From assembly GCA_013166775.1 (NCBI GenBank), contig JABLTJ010000009.1, positions 35,931 through 99,930 on the forward strand: 64,000 nucleotides of DNA, read 5' to 3'. The first letter of the stretch is position 1. Every line of letters begins with the position of its first letter. The translations under genes and the position numbers were made by a program. The stretch is from Promethearchaeati archaeon. GTDB taxonomy: Archaea > Asgardarchaeota > Heimdallarchaeia > Heimdallarchaeales > Heimdallarchaeaceae. The notes below the pieces were generated by a model. The model was not told the origin of the DNA. It saw nothing but the letters and a program-made list of their open reading frames with translations, and did not search any database. Below are positions 26,006 through 33,987 of this stretch, piece after piece.

Positions 26006-26596
26006 ATGGAGGAAAGCAAAAAACCAAAGAGAAAAGAAAGATGGTTACTTTATCCTTATCGATTAGCTCACCATCCTTTGTGCTCGGAATTCAAAGATCA
26101 TGTTTACATAATAAGAGGAATGGAGGTTTGTAGAGGATGTGTAAACATGTATAGTGGAGTCTTATTAGGGTTGATACTAATACCTATTTTCGATATTGTA
26201 CTTCATATGAACTTCTGGATTGCTTTTGGCTTAAACTGGGGTTTATACTTATGTACACCTTTGAGCGTATTTCTTCATCCACCAAGGATTGTAAAAGATT
26301 TTAGCCGTATGCTCTTAGGTGTAGCCATAGTAAATACTTTCAACATATTAATCTTATCTTTTATAGAATTAGTTAATGGCTTCAATTGGGGTGCATTATC
26401 AGTAATTATAATCACTGCAGGATTGTATTATTTCAGTAGAAAATATTTCACAAAATTAAGAGATAGAAGAAATGAAAAAGTTTGTAGAAATTGTGATCAG
26501 TTTTATGATGTTCGTTGTGAAGGAATGAGGAGTTCAACAGATCGTGCAACAGCTTTATCCAGTCTTGAGAAAGGAGATGCATTTAGCGAGAAGTAA
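26006..26596 (+). CDS. DUF2085-family membrane protein
   Basis: The N-terminal part has the DUF2085 signature: LAHHPLCSEFKDH, then VCRGCVNMYSGVLLGLILI. About four membrane helices follow. The conserved HPLC and CRGC residues suggest a metal or thiol site near the membrane. The C-terminal tail after residue 150 is cytoplasmic and has two further cysteines (KVCRNCDQFYDVRCEG). The ATG at 26006 has AGGTGAG about 4 bases upstream and is preferred to the GTG at 25997. The function of the family is unknown. Confidence 0.83.
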   Translation: MEESKKPKRKERWLLYPYRLAHHPLCSEFKDHVYIIRGMEVCRGCVNMYSGVLLGLILIPIFDIVLHMNFWIAFGLNWGLYLCTPLSVFLHPPRIVKDFSRMLLGVAIVNTFNILILSFIELVNGFNWGALSVIIITAGLYYFSRKYFTKLRDRRNEKVCRNCDQFYDVRCEGMRSSTDRATALSSLEKGDAFSEK

Positions 26597-26679
26597 ATTT
26601 TTAATGTTAGTGGTTTTCTAATGTAATTATCTGTTTAAATTCAAGACTAAAAATCGAATTGCATAAAGGAGAAACTCAA

Positions 26680-28284
26680 TTGAGATATGTATTACCCACA
26701 TCTATGACCGCATTAGATATTATAGGCTTAGCTTGTTTATTTATATTTGTGCTCTCAGCATTGGCATTAGCTGAAGTTTTGAGGAGAAAGGATAAAGTAT
26801 CGGGAAGTACTTCAAGAAAAATAGTTCACTTATCAGTTGGAAATGTAATATTAGTATTCCCTTTCGTTTTCTCAAGTATCTGGTTTGCACTAATTGGACC
26901 AGTTTTTTTTATACCCTTCACTTACCTTACATGCCCTGGTTCTCCCATCAAGAAATTTAAATTGAAAGGAGTAGAAGAAGGACATACTTATGGAACAGTA
27001 TTTTATGCAATTGCTCTAACTGTTTTAGTAGCACTATTTTTTTATCCAAAATCCCAGGGAGAACCAATTAATCAATACAACATCATATTATTTGGAGCAT
27101 TTATGCCATTAGTTTGGGGAGATGGGATTAGTGCAGTTATAGGTTTGAAGTATGGAAATGATAAACCTTACACAATTTTTGGTGGTACAAAAACACTTTT
27201 GGGGAGTTGGGCAGCTGCTTTTGCTACATTCTTCGCAGTAACTATTAGTTGTTTAATTCTATCTCAAACTGTTGTAGTTTCTATTTATATTGGTCTTTTT
27301 ACAGGTTTCATAACTGCAATAATCGAAGCAATTACTCCAAAAGGATTTGATAATCTAGCTGTCCCAGCATCAAATGCACTAGCATTATATTTACTTTTTA
27401 GGTATTTCAGTTACAATTTCGGAGGATTAGAAACTTCCTTACTATTAAGTGCAGTAATTACTGGTTTAATTGGAGGTTTAATACTAGCTGTTCTAGGGAT
27501 TATTTTCAAAGCGTTGACTTGGGATGGTGCAATTGCTGGTTTCTATTTTGGTGTTATAATTCTAGGATTAGGCTCATGGACTTGGGGAATTATGTACTTC
27601 TCCTTCTTTATCTTAGGAAGTTTTTTTACATTTGTTGGTAAAAATAAAAAGAAATCAATTACACAGGAATTTGAGAAGGGAGATACAGCCCGAGATAGTA
27701 TACAAGCAATGGTTAACAGCCTTATTCCAGCTATACTTGCTTTCATTTTTGTTCTACTCCAAAAGCCCATACTTACCGTTATGGCAGCAGGAGCTGTTGC
27801 AGTTAGTTTAGGTGATACATTAGGTACAGAAATAGGTTCTTTATCGAAGAAGAATCCTAGAGTATCGATAAAACCCTGGATTAAAGTGGAAAAGGGATCA
27901 CCAGGTGCGATTTCATTACTTGGAATAGCAGCATCAGTTATTGGAGCATTAATTATCGGTTTCATCGGAATAGGAGTTGGTACTATGGAAAGTAATCTTG
28001 GATCTCATGATGTTTTACCATCAGCAATCTGGTTATTCCTTTTTTCTGCTACTACAGGAGGGATAATCGGTGCATACCTTGACAGTGTTTTTGCTTGTAC
28101 TATTCAAAAGCTCAATAAATGCGGTATATGTGGAAAAATAACAGAAAAAAGTATTCACTGTCAGAAGAAGACAGAGTATCATACAGGTGCAAAATGGATG
28201 CAAAATGACCTCGTAAATCTTTTCAGTATTATCGCTGGATCACTTATTTCTTTAATCTGCTATCTAATTGGGATATGGATTTGA
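26680..28284 (+). CDS. Fused polyprenol kinase (VTE5/SEC59-like) and polyprenyl-phosphate kinase (DUF92/VTE6-like)
   Basis: The N-terminal half has about six helices with the phytol/dolichol kinase motifs: STSRKIVHLSVGN, WGDGISAVIGLKYGN, and FGGTKTLLGSWAAAFA. The C-terminal half is DUF92/TMEM19: FGVIILGLGSWTWGIMYF, AGAVAVSLGDTLGTEIGSLS, KGSPGAISLLGIAAS, and the CGICGK and HCQKK zinc-like end with WMQNDLVNLFS. In plants the two activities are separate proteins that turn phytol into phytyl diphosphate. In an archaeon the likely substrate is geranylgeraniol, salvaged for lipid synthesis. TTG 26680 has AAAGGAG 8 bases upstream; ATG 26704 is the alternative. Confidence 0.88.
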   Translation: MRYVLPTSMTALDIIGLACLFIFVLSALALAEVLRRKDKVSGSTSRKIVHLSVGNVILVFPFVFSSIWFALIGPVFFIPFTYLTCPGSPIKKFKLKGVEEGHTYGTVFYAIALTVLVALFFYPKSQGEPINQYNIILFGAFMPLVWGDGISAVIGLKYGNDKPYTIFGGTKTLLGSWAAAFATFFAVTISCLILSQTVVVSIYIGLFTGFITAIIEAITPKGFDNLAVPASNALALYLLFRYFSYNFGGLETSLLLSAVITGLIGGLILAVLGIIFKALTWDGAIAGFYFGVIILGLGSWTWGIMYFSFFILGSFFTFVGKNKKKSITQEFEKGDTARDSIQAMVNSLIPAILAFIFVLLQKPILTVMAAGAVAVSLGDTLGTEIGSLSKKNPRVSIKPWIKVEKGSPGAISLLGIAASVIGALIIGFIGIGVGTMESNLGSHDVLPSAIWLFLFSATTGGIIGAYLDSVFACTIQKLNKCGICGKITEKSIHCQKKTEYHTGAKWMQNDLVNLFSIIAGSLISLICYLIGIWI

Positions 28285-28285
28285 G

Positions 28286-29545
28286 TTATTTATCAGATAG
28301 ACATTCAATAGCTGGAAGAAGAACACCTCTCATTACTTCAAGGCTTGCTCCACCGCCTGTAGAAATGAATGATACTTCATCTTGAAAACCAAATTTCTCA
28401 AATGCAGCAGCAGAGTCTCCCCCACCAATTATTGTGAATATTTCTTTCTCAATTAGATATCGTGCAATTTCTCTAGTTCCATTTTCGAATTCTTTCTTCT
28501 CAAAAACACCTAACGGACCTTGCCATATTACTTGCTCTGACTGACTCAAGATTTTTTTATAAATCTCGATTGTTTCTTCACCAATATCAACTCCAACATG
28601 TTCATCTCCAATTTCTGTTATTGGAACTGTTTTAATTTCTGTTGGGTAGTCTAATTCATCACACACAACTACATCACGAGGTAGGTAAATTTTTGTACTA
28701 TAGTTATTTGCTTCTTTAAGATAATACTTGATGTTATCAAGACGAGTCAAATCACGAACAGATTTACCTATTGAATAACCTTTAGCTAAAAGAAAGGTAT
28801 ACGCCATTCCACCTCCAATAAGAACATTATCTGCTAAACCAATTAGATACTTTATAACATCTAGTTTGTCTTCTACTTTTTTTCCACCCAAAATTACAGT
28901 AAAAGGACGTTTTGGTTTCTCAATACAATGTGTTAGAAATTTCATCTCTTTCTCCATTAAAAAGCCATATCCCTTTTGTTTGAAATATGGACAAACACCA
29001 TAGGTTGAGGAATGTTTTCGATGTGCTGTTGCAAAAGCATCAGTCACATAAATATCAGCTAAACTAGCAAGTTCTCCAGAAAAAATAGGATCATTATCTT
29101 TTTCTTGGGGATGAAATCGTGGATTTTCTAATAATAATATTTCTCCCTTTTTCAGATTCTTTACCATGTTTTCTACTTCAGGACCTACGCAATCAGGGGC
29201 ATGGAATATTCTAACAAATGGTAAATACTCTTTTAATCTCTTATAAATTGGGGCTAACCTTAAATCTTCCGATTTCTGTCCGCCAGGTCTCCCCAAGTGG
29301 GAAACTAAAATAATCCTGCAATTCTCATTCAGAAGATAATGAATAGTGGGAAGAGTCATTCGAATTCTTCTAGAATCAGTTATATTTCCATACTCATCTA
29401 AAGGTACATTAAAATCTACTCTTACTAGAACCCTCTTATTCTTCAAATCTAAATCAGTTATCGACATCTTTTCGCGAAATTTTAGCATTCCAGAAAGATC
29501 TCTCTCACTCAAATTGGATTCTTCTTTTTGATCTGTGATAAGCAT
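28286..29545 (-). CDS. pgk: Phosphoglycerate kinase
   Basis: PGK interconverts 1,3-bisphosphoglycerate and 3-phosphoglycerate with ADP/ATP in central carbon metabolism. Motifs in order: VLVRVDFNVPLDEYGNI, SHLGRPGGQKSEDLRL, LLENPRFHPQEK, TDAFATAHRKHSST, VILGGKKVEDKLDVIKYLI, and the ATP-site IIGGGDSAAAFEKFG with STGGGASLE. These patterns are close to bacterial/eukaryotic PGK rather than typical archaeal forms. At 419 residues it is about 25 longer at the N-terminus than usual. GGTGG 7 bases before ATG 29545 supports this start, although ATG at residue 20 or 27 is possible. It is convergent with the kinase fusion gene. Confidence 0.96.
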   Translation of the reverse strand: MLITDQKEESNLSERDLSGMLKFREKMSITDLDLKNKRVLVRVDFNVPLDEYGNITDSRRIRMTLPTIHYLLNENCRIILVSHLGRPGGQKSEDLRLAPIYKRLKEYLPFVRIFHAPDCVGPEVENMVKNLKKGEILLLENPRFHPQEKDNDPIFSGELASLADIYVTDAFATAHRKHSSTYGVCPYFKQKGYGFLMEKEMKFLTHCIEKPKRPFTVILGGKKVEDKLDVIKYLIGLADNVLIGGGMAYTFLLAKGYSIGKSVRDLTRLDNIKYYLKEANNYSTKIYLPRDVVVCDELDYPTEIKTVPITEIGDEHVGVDIGEETIEIYKKILSQSEQVIWQGPLGVFEKKEFENGTREIARYLIEKEIFTIIGGGDSAAAFEKFGFQDEVSFISTGGGASLEVMRGVLLPAIECLSDK

Positions 29546-29565
29546 TAACGTTCCACCGTATTTCG

Positions 29566-29579
29566 CAAATACGTATTTG
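29566..29579. promoter_or_regulatory. Perfect 14-bp palindrome upstream of pgk
   Basis: CAAATACGTATTTG is a perfect palindrome 20 bases before the pgk start codon. It is flanked by further GTATTT units on both sides (29558-29563 and 29586-29591). Placement between promoter and start suggests an operator for a dimeric regulator. Confidence 0.45.
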
Positions 29580-29708
29580 TAATATGTATTTTAGCAACTA
29601 TAATCTATATGCATAATAAAAAGATTGCTCAAGAGTCTTATCCATCTGTTTTATTTGTCAAAACTACTGAATGGTAAAGAATTAAAATTCTATGATTTAT
29701 TGAGTATT

Positions 29709-30206
29709 ATGGAAGAGAACTTCAATGCAAGTTTGACTTTTACAATCCGTGAATTCAACTTATCAGATATTGACTTTATAGTAGAAATTTGGGTTGATAT
29801 TCTAAACTGGCATGCTGAATTCGATCAAGAGTTCATTTTAGATCCTGAAGGACGAACGAATTTCAGGTTTGTACTAAAATCTGCTTTTAGTGATCCATCT
29901 CAAACAGTATATATCGCCTTACATGAAGAAGAAATAGTAGGATTTGTTTATGGATACATCAAGAAGCATTCTGGTTTTTTTAAGAAAAGGACAGTAGCCC
30001 ATGTTTCCGATATAGCAGTGAAAGAGAATTATAGAAGGAAGGGAATTGGAACAGCTCTTATGAGACGATTTGAGCTTGATTTTGCTAGAAAAAATGGTGT
30101 AAACGGTTTATCTCTCTATGTTCATTTTAATAATGAACAAGGCTTGAATTTTTATGAGAAACTTGGATTTGATATAAAACTTGCTTCAATGAGAAAGAAT
30201 CTTTAG
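29709..30206 (+). CDS. GNAT-family N-acetyltransferase
   Basis: The 165 residues from ATG 29709 have the GNAT fold. N-terminal TIREFNLSDIDFIVEIW, the central strand with EEIVGFVYGYI, motif A VSDIAVKENYRRKGIGTALM with the acetyl-CoA pyrophosphate loop RRKGIG, and motif B LSLYVHFNNEQGLNFYEKLG are all seen. The substrate is unknown; the pattern is like RimI or small-molecule acetyltransferases. A start at TTG 29625 would add 28 residues with no matching family sequence, so I prefer the internal ATG. It is convergent with the following small gene. Confidence 0.9.
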   Translation: MEENFNASLTFTIREFNLSDIDFIVEIWVDILNWHAEFDQEFILDPEGRTNFRFVLKSAFSDPSQTVYIALHEEEIVGFVYGYIKKHSGFFKKRTVAHVSDIAVKENYRRKGIGTALMRRFELDFARKNGVNGLSLYVHFNNEQGLNFYEKLGFDIKLASMRKNL

Positions 30207-30209
30207 ATT

Positions 30210-30620
30210 TTAAAGAATTAAACCCAATCCCAAGTGATTCGTTGGTAGGTATGATCCATCTTTCTTTTGAAAACCCATTCCATTCCCGATTGCAGATATT
30301 GGTAATTGAATACAACCTTTAATTATTTCAACAGCTACTTCGATTTTGGTTTTAGGCAGCAAAGTGTCTTCTGTTTTAAAAGTGAAATCCCCTGGCACTG
30401 TAGAGACAAGATTTTCTGAAATAACGACTTCATCATCAATTATCAATTTCATAATAGCTTCAGTTTGTTCCTGAATGGACTCGATTCTTATTATAATTCC
30501 ATTAATGCCTTCTTTGAAAAGTAAAGCGGAAAAAACTTGTTTCACTTCTGGAATTGCATGTCCAATTTTCTTACTTCTTGGAAGTTTTGAGTCAGGACTA
30601 TACCCCCATATAATTGTCAT
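30210..30620 (-). CDS. Conserved hypothetical protein
   Basis: The 136 residues are soluble and beta-rich, with alternating hydrophobic strands such as GIIIRIESI, AIMKLIIDDEVVISENL and DFTFKTEDTLLPKTKIEVAV, resembling a small beta-sandwich. The protein has no recognised family, signal peptide or membrane segment. ATG 30620 has AGGTGA 8 bases upstream and is preferred to the codon at 30632. Confidence 0.6.
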   Translation of the reverse strand: MTIIWGYSPDSKLPRSKKIGHAIPEVKQVFSALLFKEGINGIIIRIESIQEQTEAIMKLIIDDEVVISENLVSTVPGDFTFKTEDTLLPKTKIEVAVEIIKGCIQLPISAIGNGMGFQKKDGSYLPTNHLGLGLIL

Positions 30621-30734
30621 GAATTTCATCACCTATGTAGAGAATATTACATTCAAGATATATTGCAACAACTATTACTGTTATTAAGTCTTTAATCAGT
30701 TATTGAAAGAATGTATACTACTATTTGAACTCTT

Positions 30735-30768
30735 TTAAAAAAATAAAAGGAAAAAAAGGAGGAAAAGA
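30735..30768 (-). terminator. U-rich terminator
   Basis: Purine-only A-rich sequence on the plus strand gives a long U/C-rich tract just after the stop of the gene at 30771, the archaeal type of terminator. Confidence 0.5.
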
Positions 30769-30770
30769 GT

Positions 30771-31856
30771 TTATCTTTTTCTTCTAATTAGTGCGTAAAT
30801 TGTTCCAATTGCGACTAGTGGTATAATTGCGAATAGGAATGCAAATGGTGTATCATCAGCTGAGATTACTGGAATACCAAAGTAGTTGATAATGTTGTTT
30901 GTGAACATCATACCAAAATGTTCTCCACCATTATATACTCCAGTTTCAGTGTACATATTATACATAAATTTGTAATATGTATAGAATGCTTCACCTGCAG
31001 CGATAACATAGCTGTGAATGTCTAGTGAATGAATTAAATCTTCAAAGACAACACCAGGATAAAATCCATCGCCGAGTTCATCAGGATCTAGTGCATAAAT
31101 ATCATAGTCTCCATCAGTTACATCAGAATCATCAGATGTAGCGTTTTGACCATACCACCATAGTGTTTCAACAAATCTTGGGAATGCAATACCTCTCATA
31201 TCCTTTAGTCCAGCAGATGTGTTAGCTAGAATTGAGCAAGGACCATGTAAGATAATACCAGCATCACAACCAGCTGTTAAAGCTTCTCCAACAAGCCCTA
31301 CACCTGGTGTATTATCTGTTTCTGCATTTAGCGCACGACCGCTGATTGTTGCTGCAACACGATAGGATGCACCATCACTGTCAACAGGATCAGAGATTGA
31401 TGTACCATCGAGTCTGATAATTGCTCCTAGGTAATCTAATACTGTGTTTATTGGATAGTTAGAGAAGTAACCACCGTAATCACTGTCACCTGAAACGACC
31501 AAAAGTCTGTTTTCAAGCATCATCCATCTCTTGATTTCTACAAGTTCTTCCATGGTGAAGTTGTAATCACTTTGAGTTAAGAACAGTATTGAAGCTTCGT
31601 TTGGAATACTCCAAGTCCATTTTTTGTCTACGCCTGTATCATTCAGAAGTATGACTTCATTCCCGGCTAATGTTATATTGTTAATTAACGGATCTAAATC
31701 AAACTCTGTTGTGTGAAATCCACCATGGTATAAATCAATGACAACTACTATGTTTGATACATTGATATATGAGGGTGGTGGAAGTGCTGCTGGAGATACC
31801 ATACCGGCAACCATTCCCACAATTAGAATTGACGCTAGAATATATTTTCTTTTCAT
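30771..31856 (-). CDS. Secreted GATase-like domain protein with C-terminal membrane anchor
   Basis: The 361 residues have a signal peptide (ILASILIVGMVAGMVSP), an alpha/beta domain of the glutamine-amidotransferase-like or DUF4350-like type, and a C-terminal helix (FAFLFAIIPLVAIGTIYAL) with the tail IRRKR. The domain opens with NIVVVIDLYHGGFHTTEF, then ILFLTQSDYNFTMEELVEI, RLLVVSGDSDYGGYFSNYP and VLDYLGAIIRLDGTSI, the usual strand-turn order. No Cys-His catalytic pair is evident, so it may bind a ligand or polysaccharide rather than catalyse. GGTGA 6 bases before ATG 31856 supports the start. It resembles the accessory domain of the subtilase at 60212. Confidence 0.78.
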   Translation of the reverse strand: MKRKYILASILIVGMVAGMVSPAALPPPSYINVSNIVVVIDLYHGGFHTTEFDLDPLINNITLAGNEVILLNDTGVDKKWTWSIPNEASILFLTQSDYNFTMEELVEIKRWMMLENRLLVVSGDSDYGGYFSNYPINTVLDYLGAIIRLDGTSISDPVDSDGASYRVAATISGRALNAETDNTPGVGLVGEALTAGCDAGIILHGPCSILANTSAGLKDMRGIAFPRFVETLWWYGQNATSDDSDVTDGDYDIYALDPDELGDGFYPGVVFEDLIHSLDIHSYVIAAGEAFYTYYKFMYNMYTETGVYNGGEHFGMMFTNNIINYFGIPVISADDTPFAFLFAIIPLVAIGTIYALIRRKR

Positions 31857-31872
31857 ATATTTTCACCGCACT

Positions 31873-31886
31873 TTAATGTGCATTAA
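31873..31886. promoter_or_regulatory. Inverted repeat upstream of the anchored GATase-like gene
   Basis: TTAATG and CATTAA are perfect inverted halves with a 2-base spacer, ending 17 bases before the start codon at 31856. Such a site could be an operator. Confidence 0.35.
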
Positions 31887-32027
31887 TACTTGAAGTTAGA
31901 CTTTCTTAAATGTTTCCCAAATAAATAGTGAAACAATCAATTAAAGTAAAACATCTTTTCATCAAACCATTGATTAATTTTTGAAACATTTTAATAATTG
32001 GAATAGATTTGTAGAATGAGGTAAACC

Positions 32028-32117
32028 ATGAAGATATTTGCTAAAGTTATAAAGAACAGAAGAACTACTTTTATTATATTTCTGCACAATGATTATGTTT
32101 TACACTTCAATGAATGA
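32028..32117 (+). CDS. Possible 29-residue small protein
   Basis: A short frame begins MKIFAKVIKNRRTTFIIFLH. GAGGT lies 5-6 bases before ATG 32028, and a T-rich run follows the stop. The peptide has a basic N-terminus and a hydrophobic middle, as small membrane peptides do. With no family known and such a short length it may be chance. Confidence 0.3.
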   Translation: MKIFAKVIKNRRTTFIIFLHNDYVLHFNE

Positions 32118-32346
32118 TTTTTTTTATTTTTTTGTGCTGTTTCATGTGAAGAAGTAAGATATACGTTTCAAAGAAGTTCAATCTGTTCAATCATGTTTCT
32201 GGAATTGGGTGTATAGTAATATTTTGTAAAACTCCGACAATATTACGTATGTTTATAATTTAAGCAAATCTAATCTGAGTATGAAGAAAAAACGAACACT
32301 CACAGAGCTTCAAGATGAGAAACAATAATTTGTTTGTGATTCAACT

Positions 32347-33951
32347 ATGATTGATTTATTACTTATCAAAGATAACAAGATTATTAGTATCAACTCACAA
32401 ACAGTCGCACAGATAGGGGATAGTATACTAGTTTCTGGGAAGGAAGAGAACATACCTTTTGTTCAACCAAGAAAAGATCCCAAATTACACATCTTACTTA
32501 TGTCACCCATTGGGACAATTATTGATTCTTGTCAAGTTCGATTAAATGAAACTGGATTACAACAAGTATATAATTTTCCAATTACAGAAGATTTATTTTC
32601 AGGTTCCTATGTAATGCAAATTGATGGAGAGTTCAAGAGACGAGATAAAATTAACATCAAGACAAATATGCAATTGTTGAACAGATGGATTTTCTCGTAT
32701 GGAGTTAATATAACCAATCCGAACAATGTTCCACTAAACAATTTTGTATTAGATGTAATGATTCCTCCAAATATATCTCCCATTCAGCAAATTACTAAAC
32801 TCATTTCAAATTTCAAACCATCAAAGCTTATAAGTGATAAAGATGGCAATAGATGGTTAAGATTTTCTTTTCCACAAATCGATCCCAATGAGACGATAAA
32901 GATTGCGTATAGAGCTTTTGTTATCACAAGATTAATTGCATATGATATCACTCGTATAAAGAACGAAGAAGATGTCAAAGATGATCTCTATCCTGAAACG
33001 TATTCTATATACACAAAACCTGAACCATTTATTGAATCTACTCACCCATCAATTCTAAAAATAGTACAAAAATTTAATTCCTATACTCCTTTAGGAAAAA
33101 TTTTTGCTTTTCTTAAATTCATCAAAAATAACTTTGATTATATTCCTCTTGATGGTGATTTTGGTCCTATTTTTGCACTAGAAAATCGTTATGGTGATTG
33201 TACAGAGTTTGCAACACTCTTTGTTAGTTTATGTAGAGCTGCTAAAATTCCTGCAAGATTAACGACAAGTATAATCTTAAATGAACTGGAGGGGTGGGAA
33301 TACCATTCCCAAGCAGAATTCTTCACTAAGGGGATATGGTTTCCAATTGATCCGACACTTCAGCAAGATATTCGGTATCTCTATAGAAATCCGAATTGCA
33401 TAATTCTTCAGAGAGGTAATACTCTTGGAGACTCTCCAACAAGAGAAATAAGATATCGATATGATAATATAGAGAATTTAGACCTAAATGTTCGTACACA
33501 CAAGGAAGCTGTTTTTGATAAAAATCGAATTGTAGGAAAGGTATCTGAAACACTTTCTGAAAAAAAGTTAAAGGATAAAGGCTCATTTTTTGAACACGTT
33601 TCATGGAATTTTTCGATACCTAGCCTTGATCTTGAGCAGCAAGAAAAAAGTATAGAAATTAAAGCTATATCACCAGAAACTGCGCCTATACATAAGCCAT
33701 TCAGCATTCCAGTTCATTTATACAACAGAAATGATGAGGATATCATTGGAACATTAAGAGTTTCATTTGTTAGAGGGGGGATTTACACAAGCCAACTTTA
33801 TTCTATGAGATTGAATGAAAATTCTCATGAACCTAAGATGATTGAAATCCCAGCAACTAATTTTCTTGGGAGTACCTTAATCGAACTCATATTCCAGGAT
33901 GAAAATGGTGGAAAAATAGGCTACGAACAAAAAAAGATTCTTTTCCAATAA
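32347..33951 (+). CDS. Transglutaminase-like (papain-fold) protein
   Basis: The 534 residues have beta-rich domains before and after a transglutaminase-like core at about residues 255-360. The catalytic Cys is in ENRYGDCTEFATLFVSLCRA, His in WEYHSQAEFFT (in place of the usual HAW motif), and Asp in WFPIDPTLQQD. There is no signal peptide or membrane anchor, so it is probably cytoplasmic. The C-terminal 110 residues form an Ig-like fold (HKPFSIPVHLYNRNDEDIIG). It may act as a protease or peptide N-glycanase-like hydrolase; the substrate is unknown. Confidence 0.88.
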   Translation: MIDLLLIKDNKIISINSQTVAQIGDSILVSGKEENIPFVQPRKDPKLHILLMSPIGTIIDSCQVRLNETGLQQVYNFPITEDLFSGSYVMQIDGEFKRRDKINIKTNMQLLNRWIFSYGVNITNPNNVPLNNFVLDVMIPPNISPIQQITKLISNFKPSKLISDKDGNRWLRFSFPQIDPNETIKIAYRAFVITRLIAYDITRIKNEEDVKDDLYPETYSIYTKPEPFIESTHPSILKIVQKFNSYTPLGKIFAFLKFIKNNFDYIPLDGDFGPIFALENRYGDCTEFATLFVSLCRAAKIPARLTTSIILNELEGWEYHSQAEFFTKGIWFPIDPTLQQDIRYLYRNPNCIILQRGNTLGDSPTREIRYRYDNIENLDLNVRTHKEAVFDKNRIVGKVSETLSEKKLKDKGSFFEHVSWNFSIPSLDLEQQEKSIEIKAISPETAPIHKPFSIPVHLYNRNDEDIIGTLRVSFVRGGIYTSQLYSMRLNENSHEPKMIEIPATNFLGSTLIELIFQDENGGKIGYEQKKILFQ

Positions 33952-33956
33952 ATTAG

Positions 33957-33985
33957 AAAAAAAAGAAAAGAAAAGAAAAGGAGGG
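33957..33985 (-). terminator. U-rich terminator
   Basis: An uninterrupted purine tract (repeated AAAAG units) follows the stop of the permease gene and gives a U/C-rich transcript end. Confidence 0.5.
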
Positions 33986-33987
33986 AA

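Larger units (their letters stand above)
31857..32346. other. Intergenic stretch of about 490 bases
   Basis: It holds a possible operator (TTAATG-TG-CATTAA, 31873-31886) before the gene at 30771-31856, one small open frame at 32028, and T-rich runs after it. I see no RNA gene. Confidence 0.5.
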
